From Euryarchaeota archaeon RBG_13_57_23 (GTDB lineage: Archaea; Thermoplasmatota; Thermoplasmata; UBA10834), in the NCBI GenBank assembly GCA_001800675.1, contig MGVW01000011.1, positions 1 through 22,113 on the forward strand: DNA of 22,113 nt, given 5' to 3'. Position 1 is the stretch's first letter, and every line of letters starts with the position of its first letter. The notes below the pieces were generated by a model, which searched no databases, was not told the origin of the DNA, and saw only the letters and a program-made list of their open reading frames with translations. This document shows positions 1-7,800 of the stretch, in pieces. A program made the translations under genes and the position numbers.

Positions 1-50
1 CGGACTCCGTTCGTTCCGAAGAGTCGGGGAGCCTTCTTCTCCTGGGTCAT
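1..50 (-). CDS. Phosphohexomutase (phosphoglucosamine/phosphomannomutase family), N-terminal fragment
   Basis: Only the first 16 codons are in the window; the gene runs off the left edge. The peptide reads MTQEKKAPRLFGTNGV and the next codon begins CG, so Arg is likely. The segment LFGTNGVR matches the N-terminal signature (LFGTxGxRG) of the alpha-D-phosphohexomutase superfamily, which interconverts hexose or hexosamine 6-phosphates and 1-phosphates. Archaeal members include GlmM-type and ManB-type enzymes, and the fragment is too short to choose between them. The start is taken as the ATG at 50-48. A TATA-like element at 73-81 on the same strand lies 27 nt upstream, which predicts a leaderless mRNA. 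An in-frame GTG two codons earlier (56-54) is an alternative. The role would fit the sugar-nucleotide genes elsewhere in the window. Confidence 0.75.
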   Translation of the reverse strand, partial: MTQEKKAPRLFGTNGV

Positions 51-72
51 CGCCACACTGATGTTCGAATCG

Positions 73-81
73 CAAATAAAA
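73..81 (-). promoter_or_regulatory. TATA box of the phosphohexomutase gene
   Basis: On the minus strand this reads TTTTATTTG. Its centre (about 77) is 27 nt from the ATG at 50, the spacing expected if transcription starts at the start codon. It lies in the divergent gap (51-188) shared with the phosphate operon. Confidence 0.55.
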
Positions 82-145
82 CCTTGTGGTCTTTGTGTGG
101 ATTTCGGAGCACCATGAACCTGTCCAATGGGTGTGTCCACAAGCA

Positions 146-151
146 TTTATA
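146..151 (+). promoter_or_regulatory. TATA box of the DUF47-PiT phosphate operon
   Basis: TTTATA on the plus strand, centre about 148-149. Transcription would begin near 173-176. That is downstream of the ATG at 165 but upstream of the ATG at 189, so this element argues for the later start codon. Confidence 0.55.
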
Positions 152-188
152 GACACAACGAATAATGCCCCTTCAGAGGGCGCAGCTG

Positions 189-818
189 ATGGGTTTCAAG
201 GAATGGATAATTCCTCAGGAGAAGCATTTCTTCGAGATGCTGGAGATGCAGGCTGACATAGTACTCGAGGGTGCTGAGGCGCTCCTCGATATGACCAAGG
301 ATTTCAGCCGCGTCGCCCAGAAGAGGGATAAGATCAAAGAGATTGAGCACAAGGGAGACGAGGTCGTTCACCAGCTGGCTGAGGCTCTGAACAAGACCTT
401 CGTGACTCCTATCGATCATGACGATTTGTCCAAGCTCGCCTCGCGCCTGGATGATATCCTGGACTTCATCGAAGCCGCCTCGCACAGGATGTGGTCTTAC
501 GAGCTCAAGACGGTTCCCCCGGACATGGTCAGATTGGCTGAGGTCATCCTGAGTTCGGCTGGAGAGGTCAACCACGCGGTCAAGGACCTCAGGAATTTCA
601 AGAAGAAGAACGAAATACTGAAGCACTGTATCGAAGTCAACAGGCTCGAGAATCTTGCGGATGACATCACTCATGTGGCGGTGGCAAACCTCTTCAAGAA
701 GTACGATGCCGTTGATATCATCAAGCTTAAAGAGGTCTATGAGAACTTAGAGATGGCCACTGACAAGTGCGAAGATGCCGCAGACGTTATAAAGGACGTT
801 TTTGTCAAGAATTCGTAG
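189..818 (+). CDS. DUF47/PhoU-like phosphate transport regulator (TIGR00153 family)
   Basis: A 209-residue, mostly helical, charged protein with no membrane segment. The beginning (FKEWIIPQEKHFFEMLEMQA) and later segments rich in ExxGD, D-L-x-x-L-x-x-x-L-D-D-I and E-x-x-A-D are typical of DUF47 proteins, which resemble PhoU. They are usually encoded just before a PiT-type phosphate transporter, as here: the PiT gene starts 9 nt after this stop. Family knowledge suggests it modulates phosphate uptake, probably through metal-binding acidic residues; this is not proven from the sequence. I place the start at the ATG at 189 rather than 165, because the TATA box at 146-151 puts the transcript 5' end after 165, AGAGGG (175-180) precedes 189, and homologues begin close to this point. 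The longer form would add eight residues. Confidence 0.88.
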   Translation: MGFKEWIIPQEKHFFEMLEMQADIVLEGAEALLDMTKDFSRVAQKRDKIKEIEHKGDEVVHQLAEALNKTFVTPIDHDDLSKLASRLDDILDFIEAASHRMWSYELKTVPPDMVRLAEVILSSAGEVNHAVKDLRNFKKKNEILKHCIEVNRLENLADDITHVAVANLFKKYDAVDIIKLKEVYENLEMATDKCEDAADVIKDVFVKNS

Positions 819-827
819 GTCGATTCG

Positions 828-1841
828 ATGGAACTTCTCGGCCTCACAGCCATCACGATAATGATGACTCTTGGCTTCGATTTCGTCAATGGGTTCCACG
901 ATTCCGCCAACTCCATTGCCACTATCATTGCCACTAGGGTGCTGTCTCCTATTGCTGCGGTCAGCATGGCTGCGATATTCAATTTCCTCGGAATCATAGT
1001 GGGTCAAGAAGTGGCCAAGACAGTAGGCAAGGGCATCATCGACACTGAATTGGTCTTTGAGCACGGCGTGCTCCTGGTGTTCTGCGCAGTAGTGGGCGCT
1101 ATCGTATGGGACATCATCACTTGGTGGTTCGGCATTCCAACTTCGAGCAGTCATGCGCTTGTGGGTGGACTGATCGGCGCCGGCGGAGCGGTGGCCGGCC
1201 TGAGCGCCATAGTCTGGGGCGGAACCATGAAGACCGTTTCGTTCATAGTGATATCTCCGCTGGCCGGCCTGATCGCGGCTTTCGTTCTTACCGTCGTGGT
1301 CATGCGCATCGCTCGGAAGCTCTCCAGGACGGTCGTCAACCGGTGGTTCAGGAAGCTGCAGCTAGGGTCATCTGCGTTCTACTCATTCACGCACGGAACG
1401 AACGACGCACAGAAGGGAATGGGCATCATTACTCTGGTTCTGCTCATTGACACTCCTGGTTCATCCAGCATGTCCGAGTTCATTGTCCCGCTCTGGGTCA
1501 TGGTGGCATGTCACGCTGCGATATCCCTGGGGACTTTCTTCGGAGGGTGGAAGATCGTCAGGACAATGGCCTCTAGGATAACAAAACTCGACCCTTACCA
1601 GGGGTTCTGCGCGGAGACTGGGGCGGCGCTGTTGCTGTATGGGACAGCGAATCTCGGTATCCCAGTGAGCACAACGCATACGATATCAGGGGCCATAATG
1701 GGAGTGGGCGCCACGCGCAGGTTGTCAGCAGTGAGGTGGGGGGTTGGCCGGAAGATCGTGGCTGCGTGGATCCTGACAATACCGGCTTCCGCGACCATCG
1801 CCGGTGTGACATTCCTGCTGTTGATAGCCCTAGGTCTTTAG
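828..1841 (+). CDS. PiT-family inorganic phosphate transporter
   Basis: A 337-residue polytopic membrane protein that would import inorganic phosphate, in this family with Na+ or H+ symport. It shows the internal duplication of PiT carriers. GFDFVNGFHDSAN (residues 16-28) in the first half pairs with YSFTHGTNDAQKG (185-197) in the second. GIPTSSSHALVGG (102-114) pairs with GIPVSTTHTISGA (277-289). Hydrophobic segments surround each motif, with a more hydrophilic stretch near 160-182. The length is slightly short but complete for archaeal members. It follows the DUF47 gene by 9 nt and is preceded by AGGTCG, so the pair is very likely one operon. Its last 12 bases overlap the end of a convergent small gene. 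Confidence 0.95.
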   Translation: MELLGLTAITIMMTLGFDFVNGFHDSANSIATIIATRVLSPIAAVSMAAIFNFLGIIVGQEVAKTVGKGIIDTELVFEHGVLLVFCAVVGAIVWDIITWWFGIPTSSSHALVGGLIGAGGAVAGLSAIVWGGTMKTVSFIVISPLAGLIAAFVLTVVVMRIARKLSRTVVNRWFRKLQLGSSAFYSFTHGTNDAQKGMGIITLVLLIDTPGSSSMSEFIVPLWVMVACHAAISLGTFFGGWKIVRTMASRITKLDPYQGFCAETGAALLLYGTANLGIPVSTTHTISGAIMGVGATRRLSAVRWGVGRKIVAAWILTIPASATIAGVTFLLLIALGL

Positions 1842-2057
1842 ATTGCGCGCGAGAATGCGTCTCCGCCTCTGCTCATAGAACCTCACGATCACGGTCGTCG
1901 TGAGCGCGCTGGCCAATGCGAAGACGGTAATGGCAATTTCTCCGAAGCCCAAGTACAGCCCTAGGAGGGCCGCTAGTCCCATCACAATCCAAGGTACAAG
2001 CAGCTCTACCAGCAGGAGTCTTGGAGGAGTGGTCACCTTGCGCAGCTTCTTGGCCAT
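1830..2057 (-). CDS. Small two-helix membrane protein, unknown function
   Basis: A 75-residue protein I do not recognise. It has a basic N-terminus (MAKKLRK), two hydrophobic helices at about residues 14-36 and 40-58 separated by a short Gly/Glu turn, and an extremely basic end (FYEQRRRRILARNLK). By the positive-inside rule both ends would sit in the cytoplasm. It begins 9 nt after the stop of the upstream nucleotidyltransferase, so it is probably co-transcribed with it. Its 3' end overlaps the convergent phosphate transporter by 12 bases. Reasons to believe it is real: consistent membrane topology, operon position, and no competing gene. The function is unknown; a role near the membrane in sugar-nucleotide use is only a guess. 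Confidence 0.7.
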   Translation of the reverse strand: MAKKLRKVTTPPRLLLVELLVPWIVMGLAALLGLYLGFGEIAITVFALASALTTTVIVRFYEQRRRRILARNLKT

Positions 2058-2066
2058 TGGATCTGC

Positions 2067-3050
2067 CTAGCCCTTTGGGTCTTTTGCGGTGCTGATGATC
2101 CTCGATTCGACGTGGGTTCCGTCAGGGACCGTCACTCCAGCATCGATGATCGAGTCGACAATCCTGCACCTTGTGCCAATCCTCGCATTTTCCAGCACAA
2201 TCGATCTCTCTACCCTCGATCGGAGCCCGACGACCGCTCTTGTGGAGATATATGCGTAGGGTCCGACGGAAGCTCCCGCAACCACGGAATCGCTCTCCAG
2301 GACCACTGGCGCGCGGATGTCCGCTCCCTCGTGAACCGATGTCTTGTCGATCCTCTGGAGTTGTTCTCCCATCAGAGTCCAGTACGCCCTCAGCAGGTCC
2401 TCACGCCGACCGCAGTCGATCCAGTAACCATCGAAGCGCATTCCGTACATGCCCCTGTCGAGAATCTTCGGAAAGACGTCTCTCTCCATAGAGACGAACC
2501 CTTTGCCCATGTAGGCCAATACCTCGCGCTCTAGCGCGTACACGCCCGCGTTGATGAGGTTGGAGAAGGCTTCCTCACGTTTCGGTTTCTCCTGGAAGTG
2601 CCTTATCCTGCAGTCCTCAGAGAGGTCCACAACTCCGTAGGGGGTCGGGTCTTCGACTGGCCATAGCGATATCGTGGCGAATGCTTTCTTGTTCCTGTGG
2701 AATGCGATGAATTTGGCTAGGTCAAGGGACGACAAGCTGTCCCCGTTTATCACGAGAAACGGCCCGTCGATGTGCTTCTCGACGTTCTTGACTGCGCCCC
2801 CCGTGCCAAGGGGCTCGGGCTCGTCGATAAGGGTGACCGTTCTCTTGGGAGGGTTCTTCGCAAGATACTCCTCCATCGCCTGCTTCTTGTAGCTCACGGG
2901 AATGATGACCTCGTCTACCTCTTTCGGGATGGAGTCTATTACGTGCATCATGAGCGGCTTGCCCATGACGGGTACAAGGGGTTTTGGGATTCTGTATGTC
3001 AAGGGCCTGAGACGGGTGCCCATTCCTCCAACGAGGAGTACTGCCTTCAC
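2067..3050 (-). CDS. Sugar-1-phosphate nucleotidyltransferase (mannose-1-P guanylyltransferase-like)
   Basis: A 327-residue enzyme of the NTP_transferase family, which joins a sugar 1-phosphate and an NTP to give an NDP-sugar and pyrophosphate. The signature GGMGTRLRPLT lies at residues 8-18, with the catalytic-type KP at 23-24, LGTGGAV at 81-87, the metal-binding GD at 103-104 and FQEKP in the middle. A left-handed beta-helix of hexapeptide-like repeats fills about 240-325 and lacks the second acetyltransferase motif expected of GlmU-type fusions. The overall pattern suits archaeal GDP-mannose or glucose/GlcNAc-1-P enzymes; the base and sugar cannot be fixed by eye. The start is GTG (3050-3048), 28 nt from a TATA box, so it is probably leaderless. 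A two-codon ATG-ACG-TGA frame overlaps this start. Confidence 0.88.
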   Translation of the reverse strand: MKAVLLVGGMGTRLRPLTYRIPKPLVPVMGKPLMMHVIDSIPKEVDEVIIPVSYKKQAMEEYLAKNPPKRTVTLIDEPEPLGTGGAVKNVEKHIDGPFLVINGDSLSSLDLAKFIAFHRNKKAFATISLWPVEDPTPYGVVDLSEDCRIRHFQEKPKREEAFSNLINAGVYALEREVLAYMGKGFVSMERDVFPKILDRGMYGMRFDGYWIDCGRREDLLRAYWTLMGEQLQRIDKTSVHEGADIRAPVVLESDSVVAGASVGPYAYISTRAVVGLRSRVERSIVLENARIGTRCRIVDSIIDAGVTVPDGTHVESRIISTAKDPKG

Positions 3051-3074
3051 GTCATTCTGGATGAGAATGGCATC

Positions 3075-3081
3075 TATAAAA
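3075..3081 (-). promoter_or_regulatory. TATA box of the nucleotidyltransferase gene
   Basis: Minus-strand TTTTATA, centre 3078, 28 nt from the GTG start at 3050. This predicts initiation at or within a few nt of the start codon. Confidence 0.6.
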
Positions 3082-3151
3082 GCATCGGGTGGACTGGAAA
3101 AGGTCCAGAGAGCTGGAGCTGGAAGTCAGTATTGTCAGGAACCGGCAGAAC

Positions 3152-3367
3152 TCAAAGGGGGGATATGCTCACGACGTTGTTCCCGCGCAGGATCACGGTC
3201 CCCATGCGCTTCACCTGGTCGCCGTTCGTCTCCTCAGTGTTCTCAAGGACCATGTTCAGGTAGTCATCAAAGCCAACCAGTGTGCCCACAAGAAATCTGC
3301 TGTCCTTCAGCAGCAGAGAAACCTTCTTGTTCATGGATTTCTCAAGCAAGCTTAGAGGCATCACCAT
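3152..3367 (-). CDS. LSm/Sm-like archaeal RNA-binding protein (SmAP)
   Basis: A 71-residue protein matching archaeal Sm-like proteins in length and motif order. An N-terminal helix (PLSLLEKSMNKKV) is followed by Sm1 (about residues 14-45), with LLKDSRFLVGTLVGFDDYLN and the conserved G, D-x-x-x-N pattern. Sm2 (about 59-70) contains ILRGNNVVSISP, close to the usual I-R-G-x-N-V-V. These proteins form hexameric or heptameric rings that bind U-rich RNA and act in RNA processing and stability. The start is ATG 3367; an ATG two codons later (3361) is possible. A TATA box at 3401-3406 gives a leader of about 10 nt. The gene stands alone between the condensin operon and the nucleotidyltransferase. Confidence 0.93.
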   Translation of the reverse strand: MVMPLSLLEKSMNKKVSLLLKDSRFLVGTLVGFDDYLNMVLENTEETNGDQVKRMGTVILRGNNVVSISPL

Positions 3368-3400
3368 TTAAATCACAGTCTCGTCAATGGCTGGGTCGCA

Positions 3401-3406
3401 TTTAAA
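3401..3406 (-). promoter_or_regulatory. TATA box of the LSm gene
   Basis: TTTAAA with its centre about 36 nt from the LSm ATG. It lies in the 84-nt gap after scpB and predicts a short leader of about 10 nt. A second AT-rich run at 3367-3372 is too close to the start to act as its TATA box. Confidence 0.5.
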
Positions 3407-3451
3407 GCTTTCCGCTTTCGCCGAATGATGCTGGATGGAGGATCCGTGCAC

Positions 3452-3970
3452 CTACCGCGGCGTCCTGCCTGTCATCTTGGAGATGCGCTCCTCGAACCAC
3501 GCCTTGACCTCACCCCTCGAGCGCGCGTCGATCCCAAACGTCTCTATGAACTTCTTGGTCGTCGTCAGCTCGACGCTCTTGCGCTTGGGCTTCGCCTTGA
3601 CGAGCCCGAGGTCGATGAGCTGCTTCACGTCGTCGTATATCCTGTTGCCGATCAGATCGAACATCTTGCTCTGCAGGACTGGCTGATAGTATGCGATGAG
3701 CGAGGCGGTCTTGAGGACGTCCTTCGGTATCTTGAGATTGGCGAGCCTGCCCGCCTCCTTCGAGAATTCCTTCTTGACCTGCATAGCGTACAGCGGGCCC
3801 ATCTTGGCAATCTCGATCGCCCTGTCGGACTCGTTGTATTCGTCTATGAGTTTCTTCAGAGCTGACCTTATGGTTCTCGCATCGAACCCCGAGGCGGTCT
3901 GGAGATCCGTGACGGTCACTGGCCTCGCGGCCGAGAACAGCTCGGCCTCGATGATCCGTTCGCTGTTCAC
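3452..3970 (-). CDS. scpB: Condensin subunit ScpB (segregation and condensation protein B)
   Basis: A 172-residue protein made of two winged-helix domains, as in ScpB. It begins (V/M)NSERIIEAELFSAARPVTV, the usual ScpB opening in which a helix leads into the first winged helix. It contains IAYYQPVLQSKMFDLIGNRIYDDV, matching the conserved region (IA...QP.....I..IRG....) of the second domain. The KRKSVELTTTKKFIETFG segment fits the ScpB wing and terminal helix. ScpB dimers bind ScpA to complete the SMC complex for chromosome compaction and segregation. I use the GTG at 3970-3968, whose GTGA overlaps the scpA stop by 4 nt, with GGTGG just upstream. A longer frame reaching 4093 would add an Arg/Gly-rich peptide antisense-like in composition and is not credible. 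Confidence 0.9.
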   Translation of the reverse strand: MNSERIIEAELFSAARPVTVTDLQTASGFDARTIRSALKKLIDEYNESDRAIEIAKMGPLYAMQVKKEFSKEAGRLANLKIPKDVLKTASLIAYYQPVLQSKMFDLIGNRIYDDVKQLIDLGLVKAKPKRKSVELTTTKKFIETFGIDARSRGEVKAWFEERISKMTGRTPR

Positions 3971-4896
3971 TTGACCACCGGGACCTCTTCGATCTTCTCG
4001 GTCACGACCACTGAAGCATCTTCGAGCTGCGCGATGTCCCAGGGGACCTTTACTTCCAGGAATATCTCGCCGAAGGGCATCTTCTCCTGCCATAAGTGTA
4101 TCTTACCCATCTGCGCGAGGAACAGGATTGATATGAACACCTTGATCCGGTCTTCCTTGCCTCCAGCATAGAGGTCCGTGACGGCCACCGAGCCCTGCCC
4201 GTACTTCTGCATCCTCTCCCAGATCTGGGCGATGTCATCTTCGAGGCTCTCCTTGTGGGCCTTGTCGTCGAAGTCCGGCCTCTTGTACTTCTGCATGAAC
4301 TTGGAGAGTTCTTGACGGATGTCAGATTCCTTCTTGGCCTCCTCGAACGCGTCCAGGAGGTCTATGAGCGTAACGGGTCGCTCGCCCTTCCTTCTGACCT
4401 TCTCGTCTATCGGAGACTCCTCGGTGTGCAGGAGCACCTCGCCTGTTCCGAGGTCGAACGGATCCACGAACAGGTCCAGGTGATCGGTGTTCCATCCCTC
4501 GAACATCATTTCGACCTGCTCCGGCCGGTCGACTCGCTGGAGGACTTGCTCCGTCTGCATCTTCAGGATTTCCCAGGCCATGTAGACGATCTTGCCCGCG
4601 ATAATCAGGTTGAGGTCGTTGGCTTTCCGTACTCTGGCCAGGTACATCTTGGAAAACTCGATTAGGTTGATGTCCCACGGGTCCATGCGGCTGTTGACGA
4701 CCAGCTCGAAGACCATGGCCACACTCTGCTCGAAGGGGTCCTCTGAGGGTGTCAGGGCGCCTGTCCTCATGTCCCCCACCATCTGCAGGTAGTTCTCGAT
4801 CTTCTGCTCCCTGCCCGCCGCGGCGTCGTCCTCGATGATCGCCTTCTGGAACATCAGATGGCTCAGTACGTCTGTGCATTCGCTCGTGAAGCTCAT
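3967..4896 (-). CDS. scpA: Condensin kleisin subunit ScpA
   Basis: A 309-residue kleisin that links the SMC heads and recruits ScpB. The N-terminal part has the hallmark order of ScpA: PFEQSVAMVFELVVNSRMDPWDINLIEFSKMYL (about residues 54-86), corresponding to the bacterial 'LL.LI....+DI.DIPI..I..QYL' region. LIIAGKIVYMAWEILKMQTE follows. An acidic, less ordered middle (about 125-225) leads to a C-terminal winged helix (AGGKEDRIKVFISILFLAQMGKIHLWQ...GEIFLEV) that would bind the second SMC head. It is longer than most bacterial ScpA proteins (about 250 residues). Its ATG follows the smc stop codon with no gap (TAG then ATG), and GGGGAGG lies 8 nt upstream inside smc, implying coupled translation. 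Confidence 0.92.
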   Translation of the reverse strand: MSFTSECTDVLSHLMFQKAIIEDDAAAGREQKIENYLQMVGDMRTGALTPSEDPFEQSVAMVFELVVNSRMDPWDINLIEFSKMYLARVRKANDLNLIIAGKIVYMAWEILKMQTEQVLQRVDRPEQVEMMFEGWNTDHLDLFVDPFDLGTGEVLLHTEESPIDEKVRRKGERPVTLIDLLDAFEEAKKESDIRQELSKFMQKYKRPDFDDKAHKESLEDDIAQIWERMQKYGQGSVAVTDLYAGGKEDRIKVFISILFLAQMGKIHLWQEKMPFGEIFLEVKVPWDIAQLEDASVVVTEKIEEVPVVK

Positions 4897-7800
4897 CTAG
4901 GCTGCCTCCCCTTCCATCCTCTGCTCCGGAGGTTCCTCAGGGACTTCCTCGGTTCCCTCGCCGATGTTCGGCTTCATGACGATGTCCGACACGCCCTCGT
5001 GCTGCATCGTCACGCCGATTATGTGGTCTGATTCCTTGAGGGTGACATTCCTGAGAGATATCTGTATGAATTGCGCGTTCTTAGAGCCCCTCTTGACGGC
5101 CTTGGCAACGTTCTCCGCATTGATACCGTCGAGGAACATATCGACCTCGTCAAGCAGGTAGAACGGCGATGGCTGGTGGGACTGTATGGCCATGATGAAT
5201 GACAGTGCCGTCAGAGACTTCTCTCCGCCTGACAGCGCCTCCATCCTCACGCCCTTCTTGTCCCTCGGCCTGGCCTTCATGATCAGCCCGCCCGCGAGCG
5301 GGACCTGCTCGTTCTCAAGGAGCAGCTCTGCGTCTCCACCACCTGACAGCTCGGCGAAGACCTTCTTGAAGTTCTCGTTGATCCCTCCGAATATCTTCAT
5401 GAACCCGATGGTCTTCTTGTCGTTCAACTCGGAGACCAGCTTGTTGAGGTTGGTTTTCTGTTTCTCGAGCTGGCCGATCTCCTGCTTCAGGCTCTCGAAG
5501 CGCTGCTTGCGGTCTTCGTAGTCGTCGATCGCCTTGAGGTTAACGGCGCCCAGCGAGGCCATCTGGCGCTCGCAGTCTGCGACAGTGATCCGCAGGTCCT
5601 CCATCGAGGGCATCTCGTCGGGGAGCTTCACATTCGCGTACTGTGTGAGCTCTGCCTCCGACTCCTGCAGCTTCTTCTCGGCCTCTGCGACCTTTGTCTG
5701 CAGGCTCATGACGAAGTCAGTCGAGGTCTGGACCTTGGTGATCGCCTTGTCTATGTTTCCGTCGGTGTCGGTCTTCTTCTTGTAGAGCGCGTCTCTCTTC
5801 GTGCGTAGCGAGTTGAGTTCGTCGCCCATAGACCGCTCCATCTTCAGCAGTGCCTTGAGCTCGGTCTCCATCTTCTCCTGGTTCTCGGCGCCCTCCTTGC
5901 CCTTGACCTTCTGAGCGGCCATGTTCTCGTCTGTGCCCTTGATGCCGGTCTCGAGCTCGGCCTTCCTCGCTTGAACTATCTCGATCTGCTTTGTGCCAGT
6001 CTGTATATCGGAATTGAACTTCGCGACCTCGTTCGCGAGGTCGAATATCTCGGCCTCGAGCTCCTTCAACGCCTTCGAGAGCTCGTTGGGAGTGGCTTCC
6101 AGGAGCTTCTTGTCCTTGGCCTCCTTCTTCTTCTTGGTCCCCTCGATTTCCTTCTCGAACCTTCCGACGTCCTCCTTCGTTCTCTCAAGCAGGTCGAGCG
6201 CGTCCGAGAGGTCCTTGTTCTTGGCGTTGAGCTCATCTTCAATCGATCTTAGCTTGACATCGAACTCCTTCTTCTTCGCTTCGAGCGTGCTGACCTTGAC
6301 GCTCTCGCCGCCATCCTTCGTGTTGATGTCTCTGATGGTCGCCTCCAACTGGGTGATGTCAGTCTTCAGCTGCGCGAGCTCGCCCTGAACCTTCTCGGCC
6401 TCCTCGATGGCGTTCCTGAGCTCCGCGGCCTTCTTCTCGATCTTGTTCTCGGAGGGGGCGCCGATCTTCACTAGGTTCTTGTCGAGCGTGCCACCTACCA
6501 TCGCGCCGCTCGCTTCCGCGAGCTCGCCGTCGAGCGTTACCAGCCTGATCCCGCCCATCAGTCTCCTGGCTTCTTCCAGGTTCTTCACGACCACGGTATC
6601 GCCTAGGACGAACCAGAAGGCCGTCCGGTACTTCTCGTCGAACTTGACGAGGTCGATCGCGAACCCAACAGAACTCTTGGACGCGAGTATGGCCTTGCCC
6701 CTGGGTCTTCCGTCAACCATCTTGTTGAGCGGCAGGAAGGTGGCGCGGCCTATCTTGCTCTTCTTGAGGTATGATATGCACTCTGCAGCGACAGCGTCAC
6801 TGTCAACCACAATCGCCTGCATTCTCGAGCCGGCTGCGACATTGACGGCGGTCTCGTAATCTTCGTCAACCTCCGCCAGCTCGGCCACGGTTCCGTGAAC
6901 TCCCTTGATGGCGCCCTTGTCCCTCGCATCGAGGATGGTGCTGACGGCATTCGTGTAGCCTCTCCGGACCTGATCGACGGCCTCCGCCTCGGCCTTCATC
7001 TGATTGTATTCCCTGGTGAGGGTCTTGATCGCGTTGTCGAGATCCTGATATTGGTCAAGGAGCTTCCTCTCTTTGTTCCTCTTGGATTGGTATTCTTCCT
7101 GGAGCTTCCTCGTCCCCTGGTTCGAACTCTTGGTCTCGCTCTTTATCTCCTTGATCGACCACTCGGCGTCCTTCAGTTCGAACTCGTAGGTCTTCTTTGT
7201 CTCCTCCAGGTTGCCGATATCTATCCTGAGCCTCTGGACGCGGTCGTCGAGCCGGTCTTGCTCGAGCCTGAGCGCGTGGAGCTTCTCCTCCTTTCCAGTG
7301 ACCTCCACAGATAGGCTCAGGGCTTCCTTCTGAAGGTTGCTGAGGTCCGAATCCGACTTCGATATCTCGTCGTGATGGGCCGTGAGCTGCGAGCGTTTCT
7401 TTTCGAGTACCTTGGATTTCGTTTCGAGCTGCTCCTTGAATGGCGCCAGCTTCTCCTCGAGTGCGACCAAGTCCTTCTCGACCGCTTTGATGTCCTCTGA
7501 CTGGGCCTTCCTCACCTCTTTGAGGTTGACGATAGCCTCTTCGGAATTCGAGACGGCATCCTTGGCGCGGGCAATCTCGATCCTGAGGTTGTCGATCTTC
7601 TCCTTGATCTGTTTTGCCTCCTCGCCACCCCTGTCGTTTATCTCCTGCTCGACCTGGGTGAGTTCAGAGGTTATCGCATCGAGCTGCTGACGCAGCTCCT
7701 CCTGCTTCTTCTCCGCCTTTTCCTTCTCCGAAGTGTAGTTCGTGACCTGCTCGCTCAGAGACGATATCTCCCTGTCGACAGACTCCTTTCTCTTGACAAC

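Noticed and set aside
3411..3450. Possible terminator after scpB
   Set aside because: The sequence has repeated CGCTTTC/CCGCTTTCG-like stretches but no convincing stem-loop or T-run before the LSm TATA box.
3971..4093. N-terminal extension of scpB into scpA
   Set aside because: The extra residues are Arg/Gly-rich with no similarity to ScpB, while the GTG overlapping the scpA stop gives the expected N-terminus.
4984..4994. GTCCGACACGC, an 11-base match to one half of the smc promoter palindrome
   Set aside because: It lies within the smc coding region without the second arm; most likely chance.
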